Source: Streptomyces sp. LUP30
GTDB lineage: Bacteria > Actinomycetota > Actinomycetes > Streptomycetales > Streptomycetaceae
Reading direction: 5' to 3'
Assembly (NCBI RefSeq): GCF_001746365.1
Contig: NZ_MJAJ01000022.1
Span: 1-64,000 of the forward strand
DNA length: 64,000 nucleotides
Part shown: positions 57,560 to 64,000 of the stretch, piece by piece
Layout of the letters: each line of letters begins with the position of its first letter
How positions within the stretch are numbered: the first letter of the stretch is position 1
Program-made: the position numbers and the translations under genes
The notes under the pieces: generated by a model
The model's input: the letters and a program-made list of their open reading frames with translations, nothing else
The model's database searches: none
Told to the model about the DNA's origin: nothing

Positions 57560-57673
57560 TCAGCCCTGGCGCTGCTTGTGGCGCGGGTTCTCGCAAATGA
57601 CCATGACCCGCCCATGACGGCGGATCACCCTGCACTTGTCGCAGATCTTCTTGACGCTCGGCTTGACCTTCAT
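57560..57673 (-). CDS. rpmJ: 50S ribosomal protein L36
   Basis: 37 residues, ATG at 57673 to TGA at 57560. The sequence starts MKVKPSVKKICDKCRVIRRH and ends NPRHKQRQG, with the C-x2-C and C-x4-H zinc ligands of the zinc-dependent L36 form. It lies 73 bp downstream of infA. Too short for most gene finders, but unambiguous. Confidence 0.98.
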   Translation of the reverse strand: MKVKPSVKKICDKCRVIRRHGRVMVICENPRHKQRQG

Positions 57674-57746
57674 TGGGTGAGGTTCTCCGGGTCAGTTGCC
57701 AACAGCCCCGAACGCCCGTGAGGGCGCACGAAGGTACGGGCAAGAT

Positions 57747-57968
57747 CTACTTGTACCGGTAGACGATCCGGCCACGCGTCAGGTCGTACGGAGACAGCTC
57801 CACCACGACCCGGTCGTCAGGGAGGATACGGATGTAGTGCATACGCATCTTGCCGCTGATGTGTGCCAGGACCTGGTGGCCGTTCTGGAGCTCGACCTTG
57901 AACATGGCGTTCGGCAGAGACTCGACGACAGTGCCCTCGATCTCGATGGCACCTTGCTTCTTGGCCAC
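57747..57968 (-). CDS. infA: Translation initiation factor IF-1
   Basis: 73 residues from GTG 57968 (AAGGGCG upstream). S1-like OB fold: AIEIEGTVVESLPNAMFKVEL, HISGKMRMHYIRILPDDRVVVE and LTRGRIVYRYK. An in-frame ATG further upstream (58037) would add a non-conserved leader and is rejected. First gene of the infA-rpmJ-rpsM-rpsK-rpoA-rplQ cluster. Confidence 0.98.
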   Translation of the reverse strand: MAKKQGAIEIEGTVVESLPNAMFKVELQNGHQVLAHISGKMRMHYIRILPDDRVVVELSPYDLTRGRIVYRYK

Positions 57969-58314
57969 GCTTCGCCCTTCGAATCGACTACCTTGATCGG
58001 CTCCCCCGCCTTTTCCCTTACGGGCGCATGCGGACATGCGGGTGCACGAGAGCCGACGAGTCAGTCTACGTCAGCCCTAGCTGAAACACGAATCGAGAAG
58101 TCTGCCCCACAGGGGAGATCCTTAACCGAGAGACCACCTCGGGGCAATCCAGGACGAAGCGCTGCCCTTCAGCCCGTCGGGCGTTCGAGGACGAGGCCCT
58201 GACGGGGCCGAGACGGGGGCCCAGCGGCAGCAGCCTCCCGGGCCGGGACCTTCCCCGGGCCCACGCCGGAGCGAACCCCAGGCCCGGCCCACGGCCACAC
58301 CGCCGGCGGGCGCC
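57969..58314. other. Promoter-bearing gap upstream of infA
   Basis: 346 bp between map and infA, both on the minus strand. No gene is seen. A TAGACT hexamer around 58060 (minus strand) in a locally AT-richer segment could be a -10 element for the infA cluster; its -35 is unclear. Confidence 0.5.
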
Positions 58315-59151
58315 TCAGCCCAGCGGGTCCGGCGCCGCCGTGATCCCGTGCTCGGCCAGCTTCGCCCTGCCCCCGTCGGGAGACGTGAGCACCAGCGGCC
58401 CCTCCTCGGTCAACGCCACCGAGTGCTCCCAGTGCGACGACCAGGTCCCGTCCGTCGTGATGACGGTCCACTCGTCCTCCAGGACCTCGGTCCGGGGAGT
58501 GCCGAGCGAGACCATCGGCTCGATGGCGAGGCAGAAGCCGGGCACCAGCTTGGGCCCCTTGCCCCGTCGGCGGTCGACGTAGTTCAGCAGGTGCGGGTCC
58601 ATGTGCATCTCGGTGCCGATGCCGTGACCGCCGTAGTCCTCGATGATGCCGTAGCGGCCGCCGCCGGGCTTCGGCTGGCGGCGGATGTACGTCTCGATGG
58701 CCCGCGAGACGTCCACCAGGCGGTTGCCGAGCTTCATGGCCGCGATGCCGGCCCACATCGACTCCTCCGTCACCCGGGAGAGCTCGACCACCTCCGGCGC
58801 GTGGCCGGAGCCGACGAAGGCGGTGTACGCCGCGTCGCCGTGCCAGCCGTCCACGACCGCGCCGCAGTCGATCGAGATCACGTCGCCGTCCTTGAGGACG
58901 ACCTCGCCGGAGGGGATGCCATGGACGACCACGTCGTTCACCGAGGTGCAGATCGTCGCGGGGAAGCCGCCGTAGCCCAGGAAGTTCGACTTCGCGCCGT
59001 GCTCCGCGAGGACCTTGCGGGCGACGAGGTCGAGGTCCATCGTCGTCGCACCCGGCACCGCCGCCTCCCGGGTGGCCGCGTGGATGGCGGCGACGACCAA
59101 CCCCGCCGCGCGCATCTTGGCGATCTGCTCGGGGCTCTTGATCTGCACCAT
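58315..59151 (-). CDS. map: Methionine aminopeptidase type I
   Basis: 278 residues from ATG 59151 (MVQIKSPEQIAKMRAAG). It removes N-terminal Met from new proteins. The metal ligands lie in VISIDCGAVVDGWHGDAAYT, GGHGIGTEMH, CLAIEPMVSLG and WSSHWEHSVALTEEG. It is located after adk (100-bp gap), the usual secY-adk-map order. Confidence 0.97.
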   Translation of the reverse strand: MVQIKSPEQIAKMRAAGLVVAAIHAATREAAVPGATTMDLDLVARKVLAEHGAKSNFLGYGGFPATICTSVNDVVVHGIPSGEVVLKDGDVISIDCGAVVDGWHGDAAYTAFVGSGHAPEVVELSRVTEESMWAGIAAMKLGNRLVDVSRAIETYIRRQPKPGGGRYGIIEDYGGHGIGTEMHMDPHLLNYVDRRRGKGPKLVPGFCLAIEPMVSLGTPRTEVLEDEWTVITTDGTWSSHWEHSVALTEEGPLVLTSPDGGRAKLAEHGITAAPDPLG

Positions 59152-59251
59152 GGGGGGCCTGCGCTCTCCGTCACTCAGGTCGGTCACGTACGTACACAAC
59201 AGTACGGCCGTGGGGTCCCGGAGGACTCCACGGCCGTATCCGGGCCGACGA

Positions 59252-59914
59252 CTACTGGTCGTCGCCCTCGCGCTTCAGCGCCGCCAGCGCACGGCCGGTG
59301 ACCTCGTCCACGGGGCCCATGGCCTCGATGGTCACGACCAGGCCCTGCGCCTTGTAGTAGTCGATGATCGGCTCGGTCTGCGTGTGGTAGACCTCGAGCC
59401 GCGTGCGGACGGTCTCCTCGGAGTCGTCGTCGCGCTGGTACAGCTCGCCGCCGCAGACGTCGCAGACGCCGTCCTCGGCAGGCTTCTTGTACGAGATGTG
59501 GAAGACGTGCGCGGAGTCGTTGCGGCAGATGCGCCGACCGGCGATCCGCTTGACGACCTCCTCCTCCGGGGCCTCCAGGTCCAGTACCGCGTCCAGCTTG
59601 ATGCCCTCGGTGGTGAGGAGCTCGTCGAGCGCCTCGGCCTGCGAGACGTTGCGCGGGAAGCCGTCCAGCAGGAAGCCTCGCTCGGCGTCCGGCTGCTCCA
59701 TGCGGTCCTTGGCCATGGCGATGGTGACCTCGTCGGGGACGAGGTTGCCGGCGTCCATGTAGGACTTCGCGAGCTTCCCGAGTTCCGTCTGCTGGCTGAT
59801 GTTGGCGCGGAACAGGTCGCCCGTGGAGATGTGCGGAACGCGGAGCTTCTCGGCCAGTTTCGTGGCCTGCGTTCCCTTTCCGGCGCCCGGCGGCCCGACG
59901 AGGACGATACGCAT
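59252..59914 (-). CDS. adk: Adenylate kinase, long-lid form
   Basis: 220 residues. P-loop VLVGPPGAGKGTQATKL; AMP site HISTGDLFR; DGFPRNVSQ. The lid (about 127-165) reads RRICRND and later VCDVCGGELYQRDDD: three Cys plus Asp stand where zinc-type enzymes have four Cys, so metal binding is possible. The ATG overlaps the secY stop by one base (TGATG), giving coupled translation. Confidence 0.97.
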   Translation of the reverse strand: MRIVLVGPPGAGKGTQATKLAEKLRVPHISTGDLFRANISQQTELGKLAKSYMDAGNLVPDEVTIAMAKDRMEQPDAERGFLLDGFPRNVSQAEALDELLTTEGIKLDAVLDLEAPEEEVVKRIAGRRICRNDSAHVFHISYKKPAEDGVCDVCGGELYQRDDDSEETVRTRLEVYHTQTEPIIDYYKAQGLVVTIEAMGPVDEVTGRALAALKREGDDQ

Positions 59915-61227
59915 CAGCGGAGGAACCCTTCGTAATTGCGCTGCTGGAGCTGGCTCTCGATCTGCTTCACCGTTTCGAGACCGACACCCACGATGATCAG
60001 GATGCTGGTACCACCGAACGGGAAGTTCTGGCTTGCCCCGAAGCCAACCAACGCCATCGTCGGTACAAGAGCGATAAGACCCAGATACAGCGAACCCGGC
60101 CAGGTGATCCGGTTGAGCACGTACGACAGGTACTCAGCGGTCGGTCGGCCAGCCCGGATGCCCGGGATGAAGCCACCATACTTCTTCATGTTGTCGGCGA
60201 CTTCCTCGGGGTTGAAGGAGATCGCCACGTAGAAGAACGCGAAGAAAACGATCAGCAGGAAGTACATGCTGATGTAGATCGGGTGGTCGCCCTTGGTCAG
60301 GTTGGTCTCGATCCAGGTCTTCCAGCTGGACTGTCCGCTGGAGAACTGAGCGACCAGGGCGGGGATGTAGAGCAGCGACGAGGCGAAGATGACCGGGATC
60401 ACACCGGCCTGGTTCACCTTCAGCGGGATGTACGTCGAGGTGCCGCCGTAGGACCGGCGGCCGATCATGCGCTTCGCGTACTGCACGGGGATCCGGCGCT
60501 GGGCCTGCTCGACGAAGACCACCAGACCGACCATGACGAGGCCGACCAGGATGACGGTGCCGAACTCGATCCAGCCGTCCGCCAGCGTGCCCTGCTTCTT
60601 GATGGCCCACAGAGCGGAGGGGAACGTCGCGGCGATCGAGATGAACATCAGGATCGACATGCCGTTGCCGATGCCGCGGTCGGTGATGAGCTCACCGAGC
60701 CACATGACCATGGCCGTGCCGGCGGTCATGCAGATGACCATGGTGATGGTCGTGAAGATCGCCTGGTCCGGGACGATGCTGGACGCGACCGAGCAGCCGG
60801 AGAACAGGGCGCCGCTGCGGGCCGTGGCCACCAGGCCGGTGCCCTGCAGGATGGCGAGCGCCACGGTCAGGTAGCGGGTGTACTGCGTGATCTTCGCCGT
60901 ACCGGCCTGGCCCTCCTTCTTCAGGGCTTCCAGACGCGGGATGACCACGGTGAGCAGCTGAAGGATGATGCTCGCCGTGATGTACGGCATGATGCCCAGC
61001 GCGAAGATGGTGATCTGCAGCAGCGCGCCGCCGCTGAACATGTTCACCAGACCGAAGAGGCCCTGGTTGCCGGACGCCTCGTCCACACACCGCTGAACGG
61101 ACGTGTAGTCGACACCAGGGATCGGGATGTGCGTCCCGACCCGGTAGATCACGATGATCCCGAGCGTGAAGAGGAGCTTCTTGCGCAGGTCGGGCGTCTT
61201 GAACGCCCGGGCGAACGCGGTGAGCAC
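59914..61227 (-). CDS. secY: Preprotein translocase channel subunit SecY
   Basis: 437 residues from GTG 61227 (AGGAGG before it). Ten membrane helices; the first is KKLLFTLGIIVIYRVGTHIPIPG, with the plug region following, and the cytoplasmic loop RRIPVQYAKRMIGRRSYGGTSTYIPLKVNQAGVIPVIFASSLL. It forms the membrane pore for Sec export. A strong hairpin stands between rplO and secY, so part of its expression may come from a separate promoter. Confidence 0.99.
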   Translation of the reverse strand: MLTAFARAFKTPDLRKKLLFTLGIIVIYRVGTHIPIPGVDYTSVQRCVDEASGNQGLFGLVNMFSGGALLQITIFALGIMPYITASIILQLLTVVIPRLEALKKEGQAGTAKITQYTRYLTVALAILQGTGLVATARSGALFSGCSVASSIVPDQAIFTTITMVICMTAGTAMVMWLGELITDRGIGNGMSILMFISIAATFPSALWAIKKQGTLADGWIEFGTVILVGLVMVGLVVFVEQAQRRIPVQYAKRMIGRRSYGGTSTYIPLKVNQAGVIPVIFASSLLYIPALVAQFSSGQSSWKTWIETNLTKGDHPIYISMYFLLIVFFAFFYVAISFNPEEVADNMKKYGGFIPGIRAGRPTAEYLSYVLNRITWPGSLYLGLIALVPTMALVGFGASQNFPFGGTSILIIVGVGLETVKQIESQLQQRNYEGFLR

Positions 61228-61417
61228 GGTGCCTCCTGCGACCCCCGCGCATCTGCGTCAAGGGTGACGGTCTTGAGGGGCCAATAAAAACAACGACTTA
61301 CGACAACGACATGAGTAACGGTCGACTGCCGCTCAAGGTGCCCCCTTGGGAGAACCTTGTGAAAAGTGGGCAGTGCTGGTCACCATACCCGCGACACACC
61401 TGCCCTAGGAACGACCA

Positions 61418-61451
61418 ACCGGGGATACCCCATTTGTGGGGTATCCCCGGT
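61418..61451 (-). other. Strong hairpin in the rplO-secY gap
   Basis: ACCGGGGATACCCC (61418-61431) and its exact complement (61438-61451), 6-base loop, 36 bp after the rplO stop. No T-run follows. Candidate attenuator or mRNA-end stabiliser splitting the spc operon. Confidence 0.8.
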
Positions 61452-61486
61452 CGGGATCGCTCAAGTCATCGAGACACCTGAGATGT

Positions 61487-61942
61487 TCAGATGAGCTCGG
61501 TGACGGTACCGCCGGCGGCGGTGATCTTCTCCTTGGCGGAGCCGGAGACGGCGTCGACCGTCACCTGCAGCGCCACGGAGATCTCGCCCTGGCCGAGGAC
61601 CTTGACGAGGCTGTTCTTGCGAACGGCGCCCTTGGCGACGAGCCCCTCGACGGTGACCTCGCCACCCTCCGGGTACAGCGCGCCCAGCTTGTCGAGGTTC
61701 ACGACCTGGAACTCGGTCTTGAACGGGTTCCGGAAGCCCTTGAGCTTCGGGAGACGCATGTGGAGGGGCATCTGCCCACCCTCGAAGCGCTCCGGAACCT
61801 GGTAACGGGCCTTCGTGCCCTTGGTACCACGACCGGCCGTCTTACCCTTCGACGCCTCACCGCGACCCACACGGGTCTTCGCGGTCTTGGCGCCCGGGGC
61901 GGGACGGAGGTTGTGGATCTTGAGCGGGTTGTTCTCCGCCAT
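61487..61942 (-). CDS. rplO: 50S ribosomal protein L15
   Basis: 151 residues: NPLKIHNLRPAPGAKTAKTRVGRGEASKGKTAGRGTKG at the N-terminus, then PERFEGGQMPLHMRLPKLKGF and an L15e/L18e-like C-terminal domain (VEGLVAKGAVRKNSLVKVLGQGEI). It follows rpmD by 2 bp in the spc operon. Confidence 0.99.
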   Translation of the reverse strand: MAENNPLKIHNLRPAPGAKTAKTRVGRGEASKGKTAGRGTKGTKARYQVPERFEGGQMPLHMRLPKLKGFRNPFKTEFQVVNLDKLGALYPEGGEVTVEGLVAKGAVRKNSLVKVLGQGEISVALQVTVDAVSGSAKEKITAAGGTVTELI

Positions 61943-61944
61943 GA

Positions 61945-62127
61945 TCAGTCGACCTCCTCGACCGTCACGAGGTGGCGGACGGTGTGCACCATTCCGCGGA
62001 ACTCGGGGCGGTCCTCCTTGACGACCACGTCGTTCAGGCGCTTGAGCCCGAGCGAACGCAGGGTGTCACGGTGGTTCTGCTTGCTGCCGATGTACGACTT
62101 CGTCTGCGTGATCCTGAGCTGTGCCAT
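61945..62127 (-). CDS. rpmD: 50S ribosomal protein L30
   Basis: 60 residues from ATG 62127: MAQLRITQTKSYIGSKQNHR, then LRSLGLKRLNDVVVKED and VRHLVTVEEVD. The start shares one base with the rpsE stop (TAATG). Standard place between rpsE and rplO. Confidence 0.98.
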   Translation of the reverse strand: MAQLRITQTKSYIGSKQNHRDTLRSLGLKRLNDVVVKEDRPEFRGMVHTVRHLVTVEEVD

Positions 62128-62735
62128 TACGCAGCACCAGCCCCGGCACGCGCACGAAGCAGAGCCGCGGGGGCGACGTCCTCGAGGGGCAGACCGCGGC
62201 GGGCCGCGATCTCCTCGGGACGCTGCAGGCCCTTCAGGGCCTCCACGGTCGCGTGCACGATGTTGATCGCGTTCGACGAACCGAGCGACTTCGACAGGAT
62301 GTCGTGAACGCCGGCGCACTCGAGCACGGCACGCACCGGGCCACCGGCGATAACGCCGGTACCGGGGGAAGCAGGCTTGAGCAGGACGACGCCCGCGGCC
62401 TTCTCGCCCGTGATCGGGTGCGGGATGGTGCCCTGGATACGGGGGACCTTGAAGAAGTGCTTCTTGGCCTCCTCAACGCCCTTGGCGATGGCGGCCGGCA
62501 CCTCCTTGGCCTTGCCGTATCCGACACCCACGGTGCCGTCACCGTCGCCCACCACGACCAGCGCGGTGAAGCTGAAGCGACGACCACCCTTCACAACCTT
62601 GGCGACACGGTTGATCGCGACGACGCGCTCAACGTACGCGGTCTTCTCGGCGGCAGCAGCGCCGCCGTCACGGCCCTTCCGGTCCCGCCGCTCGCCGCCA
62701 CCGGCACCGCCACCGCGGCGCTGGGGTCCAGCCAT
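62127..62735 (-). CDS. rpsE: 30S ribosomal protein S5
   Basis: 202 residues. A Gly/Arg-rich N-terminal extension (RRGGGAGGGERRDRKGRDGG) precedes the double-stranded RNA-binding part (ERVVAINRVAKVVKGGRRFSFTALVVVGDGDG) and the C-terminal domain (GVVLLKPASPGTGVIAGGPVRAVLE). It affects decoding accuracy and, with S4 and S12, the A-site. Operon: rplR-rpsE-rpmD. Confidence 0.99.
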   Translation of the reverse strand: MAGPQRRGGGAGGGERRDRKGRDGGAAAAEKTAYVERVVAINRVAKVVKGGRRFSFTALVVVGDGDGTVGVGYGKAKEVPAAIAKGVEEAKKHFFKVPRIQGTIPHPITGEKAAGVVLLKPASPGTGVIAGGPVRAVLECAGVHDILSKSLGSSNAINIVHATVEALKGLQRPEEIAARRGLPLEDVAPAALLRARAGAGAA

Positions 62736-62776
62736 TGGAATTACCTCTCTCTGTTTCCGCTAGCTACGGAACCGAC

Positions 62777-63160
62777 TCAGAACTTGAGTCCGGCTTCGCG
62801 GGCGGCGTCCGCCAGGGCGGCAATGCGCCCGGCGTACTGGTTACCACCACGGTCGAACACGACAGCCTCGACACCGGCAGCCTTGGCGCGCTCGGCGACC
62901 AGGGCGCCGACCTGCTTGGCCTGCGAGGACTTGTCGGCCTCACCACCGCGGATCGTGGTGTCCAGGGTCGACGCCGACGCCAGGGTGTGACCCTTGATGT
63001 CGTCGATGACCTGGGCCACGATGTGGCGGTTGGAGCGCGTCACGACCAGGCGCGGACGCTCCGCCGTACCCGAGATGTGCTTACGGATCCGGATGTGGCG
63101 ACGCTTGATCGCGGCACGCTTGTAAGCGTCGCCCTTGAGGATCTTCTGTCCGTATGCCAT
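62777..63160 (-). CDS. rplR: 50S ribosomal protein L18
   Basis: 127 residues: KRAAIKRRHIRIRKHISGTAERPRLVVTRSNRHI, then AQVIDDIKGHTLASASTLD and the end GRIAALADAAREAGLKF. It binds 5S rRNA. It is 3 bp downstream of rplF. Confidence 0.99.
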   Translation of the reverse strand: MAYGQKILKGDAYKRAAIKRRHIRIRKHISGTAERPRLVVTRSNRHIVAQVIDDIKGHTLASASTLDTTIRGGEADKSSQAKQVGALVAERAKAAGVEAVVFDRGGNQYAGRIAALADAAREAGLKF

Positions 63161-63163
63161 GGC

Positions 63164-63703
63164 TTACTTACCCGCCTTTCCGACCTTGCGGCGGATGACT
63201 TCGCCCTCGTACTTGACACCCTTGGCCTTGTACGGGTCGGGCTTGCGCAGCTTGCGGATGTTGGCCGCAACCTCGCCGACCTTCTGCTTGTCGATGCCCT
63301 CGACCTGGAAGCGGGTCGGGGTCTCCACCTTGAAGGTGATTCCCTCGGGCGCCTCGACGGTGATCGGGTGGCTGTAACCGAGCGCGAACTCGAGGTTCGA
63401 GCCCTTCGCGGTCACGCGGTAACCGACACCACTGATCTCGAGCTTCTTCACGTAACCCTCGGTCACGCCGGTGATCATGTTCGCCACCAGCGTGCGGGAC
63501 AGGCCGTGCAGGGCCTTGCTCTGACGCTCGTCGTTGGGGCGAGTGACGTTCAGGACGCCGTCCTCAGCCTTGGCGATCTCGATCGGCGAAACGACGGTGT
63601 GGGTCAGCGAGCCCTTGGGGCCCTTGACCGAGACCGTCTGGCCGTCGATGGTGACGTCCACGCCGGCGGGAACCGTGATAGGGAGCTTGCCAATACGCGA
63701 CAT
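63164..63703 (-). CDS. rplF: 50S ribosomal protein L6
   Basis: 179 residues: MSRIGKLPITVPAGVDVTIDGQTVSVKGPKGSL, ALHGLSRTLVANMITGVTEGY, and the C-terminal signature RKPDPYKAKGVKYEGEVIRRKVGKAGK. Two L6 repeats are visible. It sits between rpsH and rplR in the spc operon. Confidence 0.99.
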   Translation of the reverse strand: MSRIGKLPITVPAGVDVTIDGQTVSVKGPKGSLTHTVVSPIEIAKAEDGVLNVTRPNDERQSKALHGLSRTLVANMITGVTEGYVKKLEISGVGYRVTAKGSNLEFALGYSHPITVEAPEGITFKVETPTRFQVEGIDKQKVGEVAANIRKLRKPDPYKAKGVKYEGEVIRRKVGKAGK

Positions 63704-63727
63704 AGCTGTTTCCTCCGTTCCCTTCCG

Positions 63728-64000
63728 CTACCAGACGTAGGCGAGAACTTCTCCGCCTACGCCCTTCTTGCCGGCCTGCTTGTCGGTGAGGAGACCGTGC
63801 GACGTGGAGATGATCGCCACGCCGAGGCCACCGAGCACCTTGGGCAGGGAGGTGGACTTCGCGTAAACCCGGAGACCGGGCTTGGAGATCCGCTTGATGC
63901 CCGCGATGGAGCGCTCACGGTTCGGGCCGAACTTCAGCTCGAGAACGAGGCTCTTGCCGACCTCGGCGTCCTCGACCTTCCAGCCGGTGATGAAGCCCTC
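63728..64000 (-). CDS. rpsH: 30S ribosomal protein S8 (N-terminus outside window)
   Basis: The C-terminal 90 codons are present, with stop TAG at 63728-63730. The visible sequence starts EGFITGWKVEDAEVGKSL and includes ISKPGLRVYAKSTSLPKVL, GLGVAIISTSHGLLTDKQA and the ending GEVLAYVW, characteristic of S8, which binds 16S rRNA and can repress the spc operon by binding its message. It is 24 bp upstream of rplF. Confidence 0.98.
   Translation of the reverse strand, partial: EGFITGWKVEDAEVGKSLVLELKFGPNRERSIAGIKRISKPGLRVYAKSTSLPKVLGGLGVAIISTSHGLLTDKQAGKKGVGGEVLAYVW

Noticed and set aside
1..64000. tRNA genes, CRISPR arrays, insertion sequences, phage genes
   Set aside because: No cloverleaf with a TTCGAAT-type arm, no spaced identical repeats, and no transposase or integrase motifs were seen on either strand.

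Overview
The window is chromosomal DNA from a high-GC Gram-positive bacterium, almost certainly a Streptomyces. Evidence: very high GC, many GTG starts, sporulation regulators bldM and whiD, a groES-groEL1 operon whose chaperonin ends in histidines, and many Ser/Thr-kinase and lipoprotein genes. From guaB through the spc ribosomal operon, the gene order follows the order known in both Streptomyces and Mycobacterium (guaB3-guaB2-sigD-whiB3, groEL1-groES-tsaD-rimI-tsaB-tsaE-alr, nnr-glmS-glmM-rpsI-rplM, truA-rplQ-rpoA and so on). No tRNA, rRNA, CRISPR array, insertion sequence or prophage was seen.

Layout. 1-3014: a truncated pseudokinase-like gene and an active membrane Ser/Thr kinase. 3513-9665: glycerol-3-phosphate dehydrogenase, a nucleotide-sugar dehydrogenase homologue that has lost its catalytic residues, then GuaB3 and GuaB. 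9821-12131: a regulatory block with a SigD/ShbA-type sigma factor, bldM (with a perfect sigma-BldN promoter) and whiD. 12232-15565: LysR regulator, MOSC protein, short-chain dehydrogenase, ester-cyclase-like protein. 15666-17885: groES-groEL1 behind two CIRCE operators. 18008-26312: accessory envelope genes, namely two lipoprotein polysaccharide deacetylases, a methyltransferase, a beta-propeller/cell-wall-binding protein, an ECF42 sigma factor with its DGPF partner, and an LCP protein. 26415-31465: a xylan-utilisation cassette (secreted GH10-CBM2 xylanase, LacI repressor, intracellular GH3 enzyme) with shared operator-like motifs.

31731-42402: a zinc-ribbon/peptidoglycan-binding membrane protein, then the tRNA t6A genes tsaD-rimI-tsaB, a transpeptidase-fold protein without its cysteine, a tiny gene behind a palindrome resembling an iron box, tsaE, an alpha/beta hydrolase, alanine racemase, an active L,D-transpeptidase, the NAD(P)HX repair enzyme and acpS. 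42548-45306: a two-gene unit of a helical-repeat protein and a membrane-anchored M16 peptidase. 45415-50989: glmS and glmM (UDP-GlcNAc precursor supply) flanking coaA and a DUF389 membrane protein. 51335-64000: ribosomal and translation genes rpsI-rplM, truA, rplQ-rpoA-rpsK-rpsM-rpmJ-infA, map-adk-secY, and rplO-rpmD-rpsE-rplR-rplF-rpsH (the last cut by the window edge).

Themes are peptidoglycan precursor supply (glmS, glmM, alr), wall remodelling (L,D-transpeptidase, LCP, deacetylases), protein folding and export (groESL, secY), and development. A recurrent oddity is enzyme homologues lacking active-site residues: the kinase at 1-703, the dehydrogenase at 5633, GuaB3, the deacetylase at 18008, and the transpeptidase-like protein at 35438.
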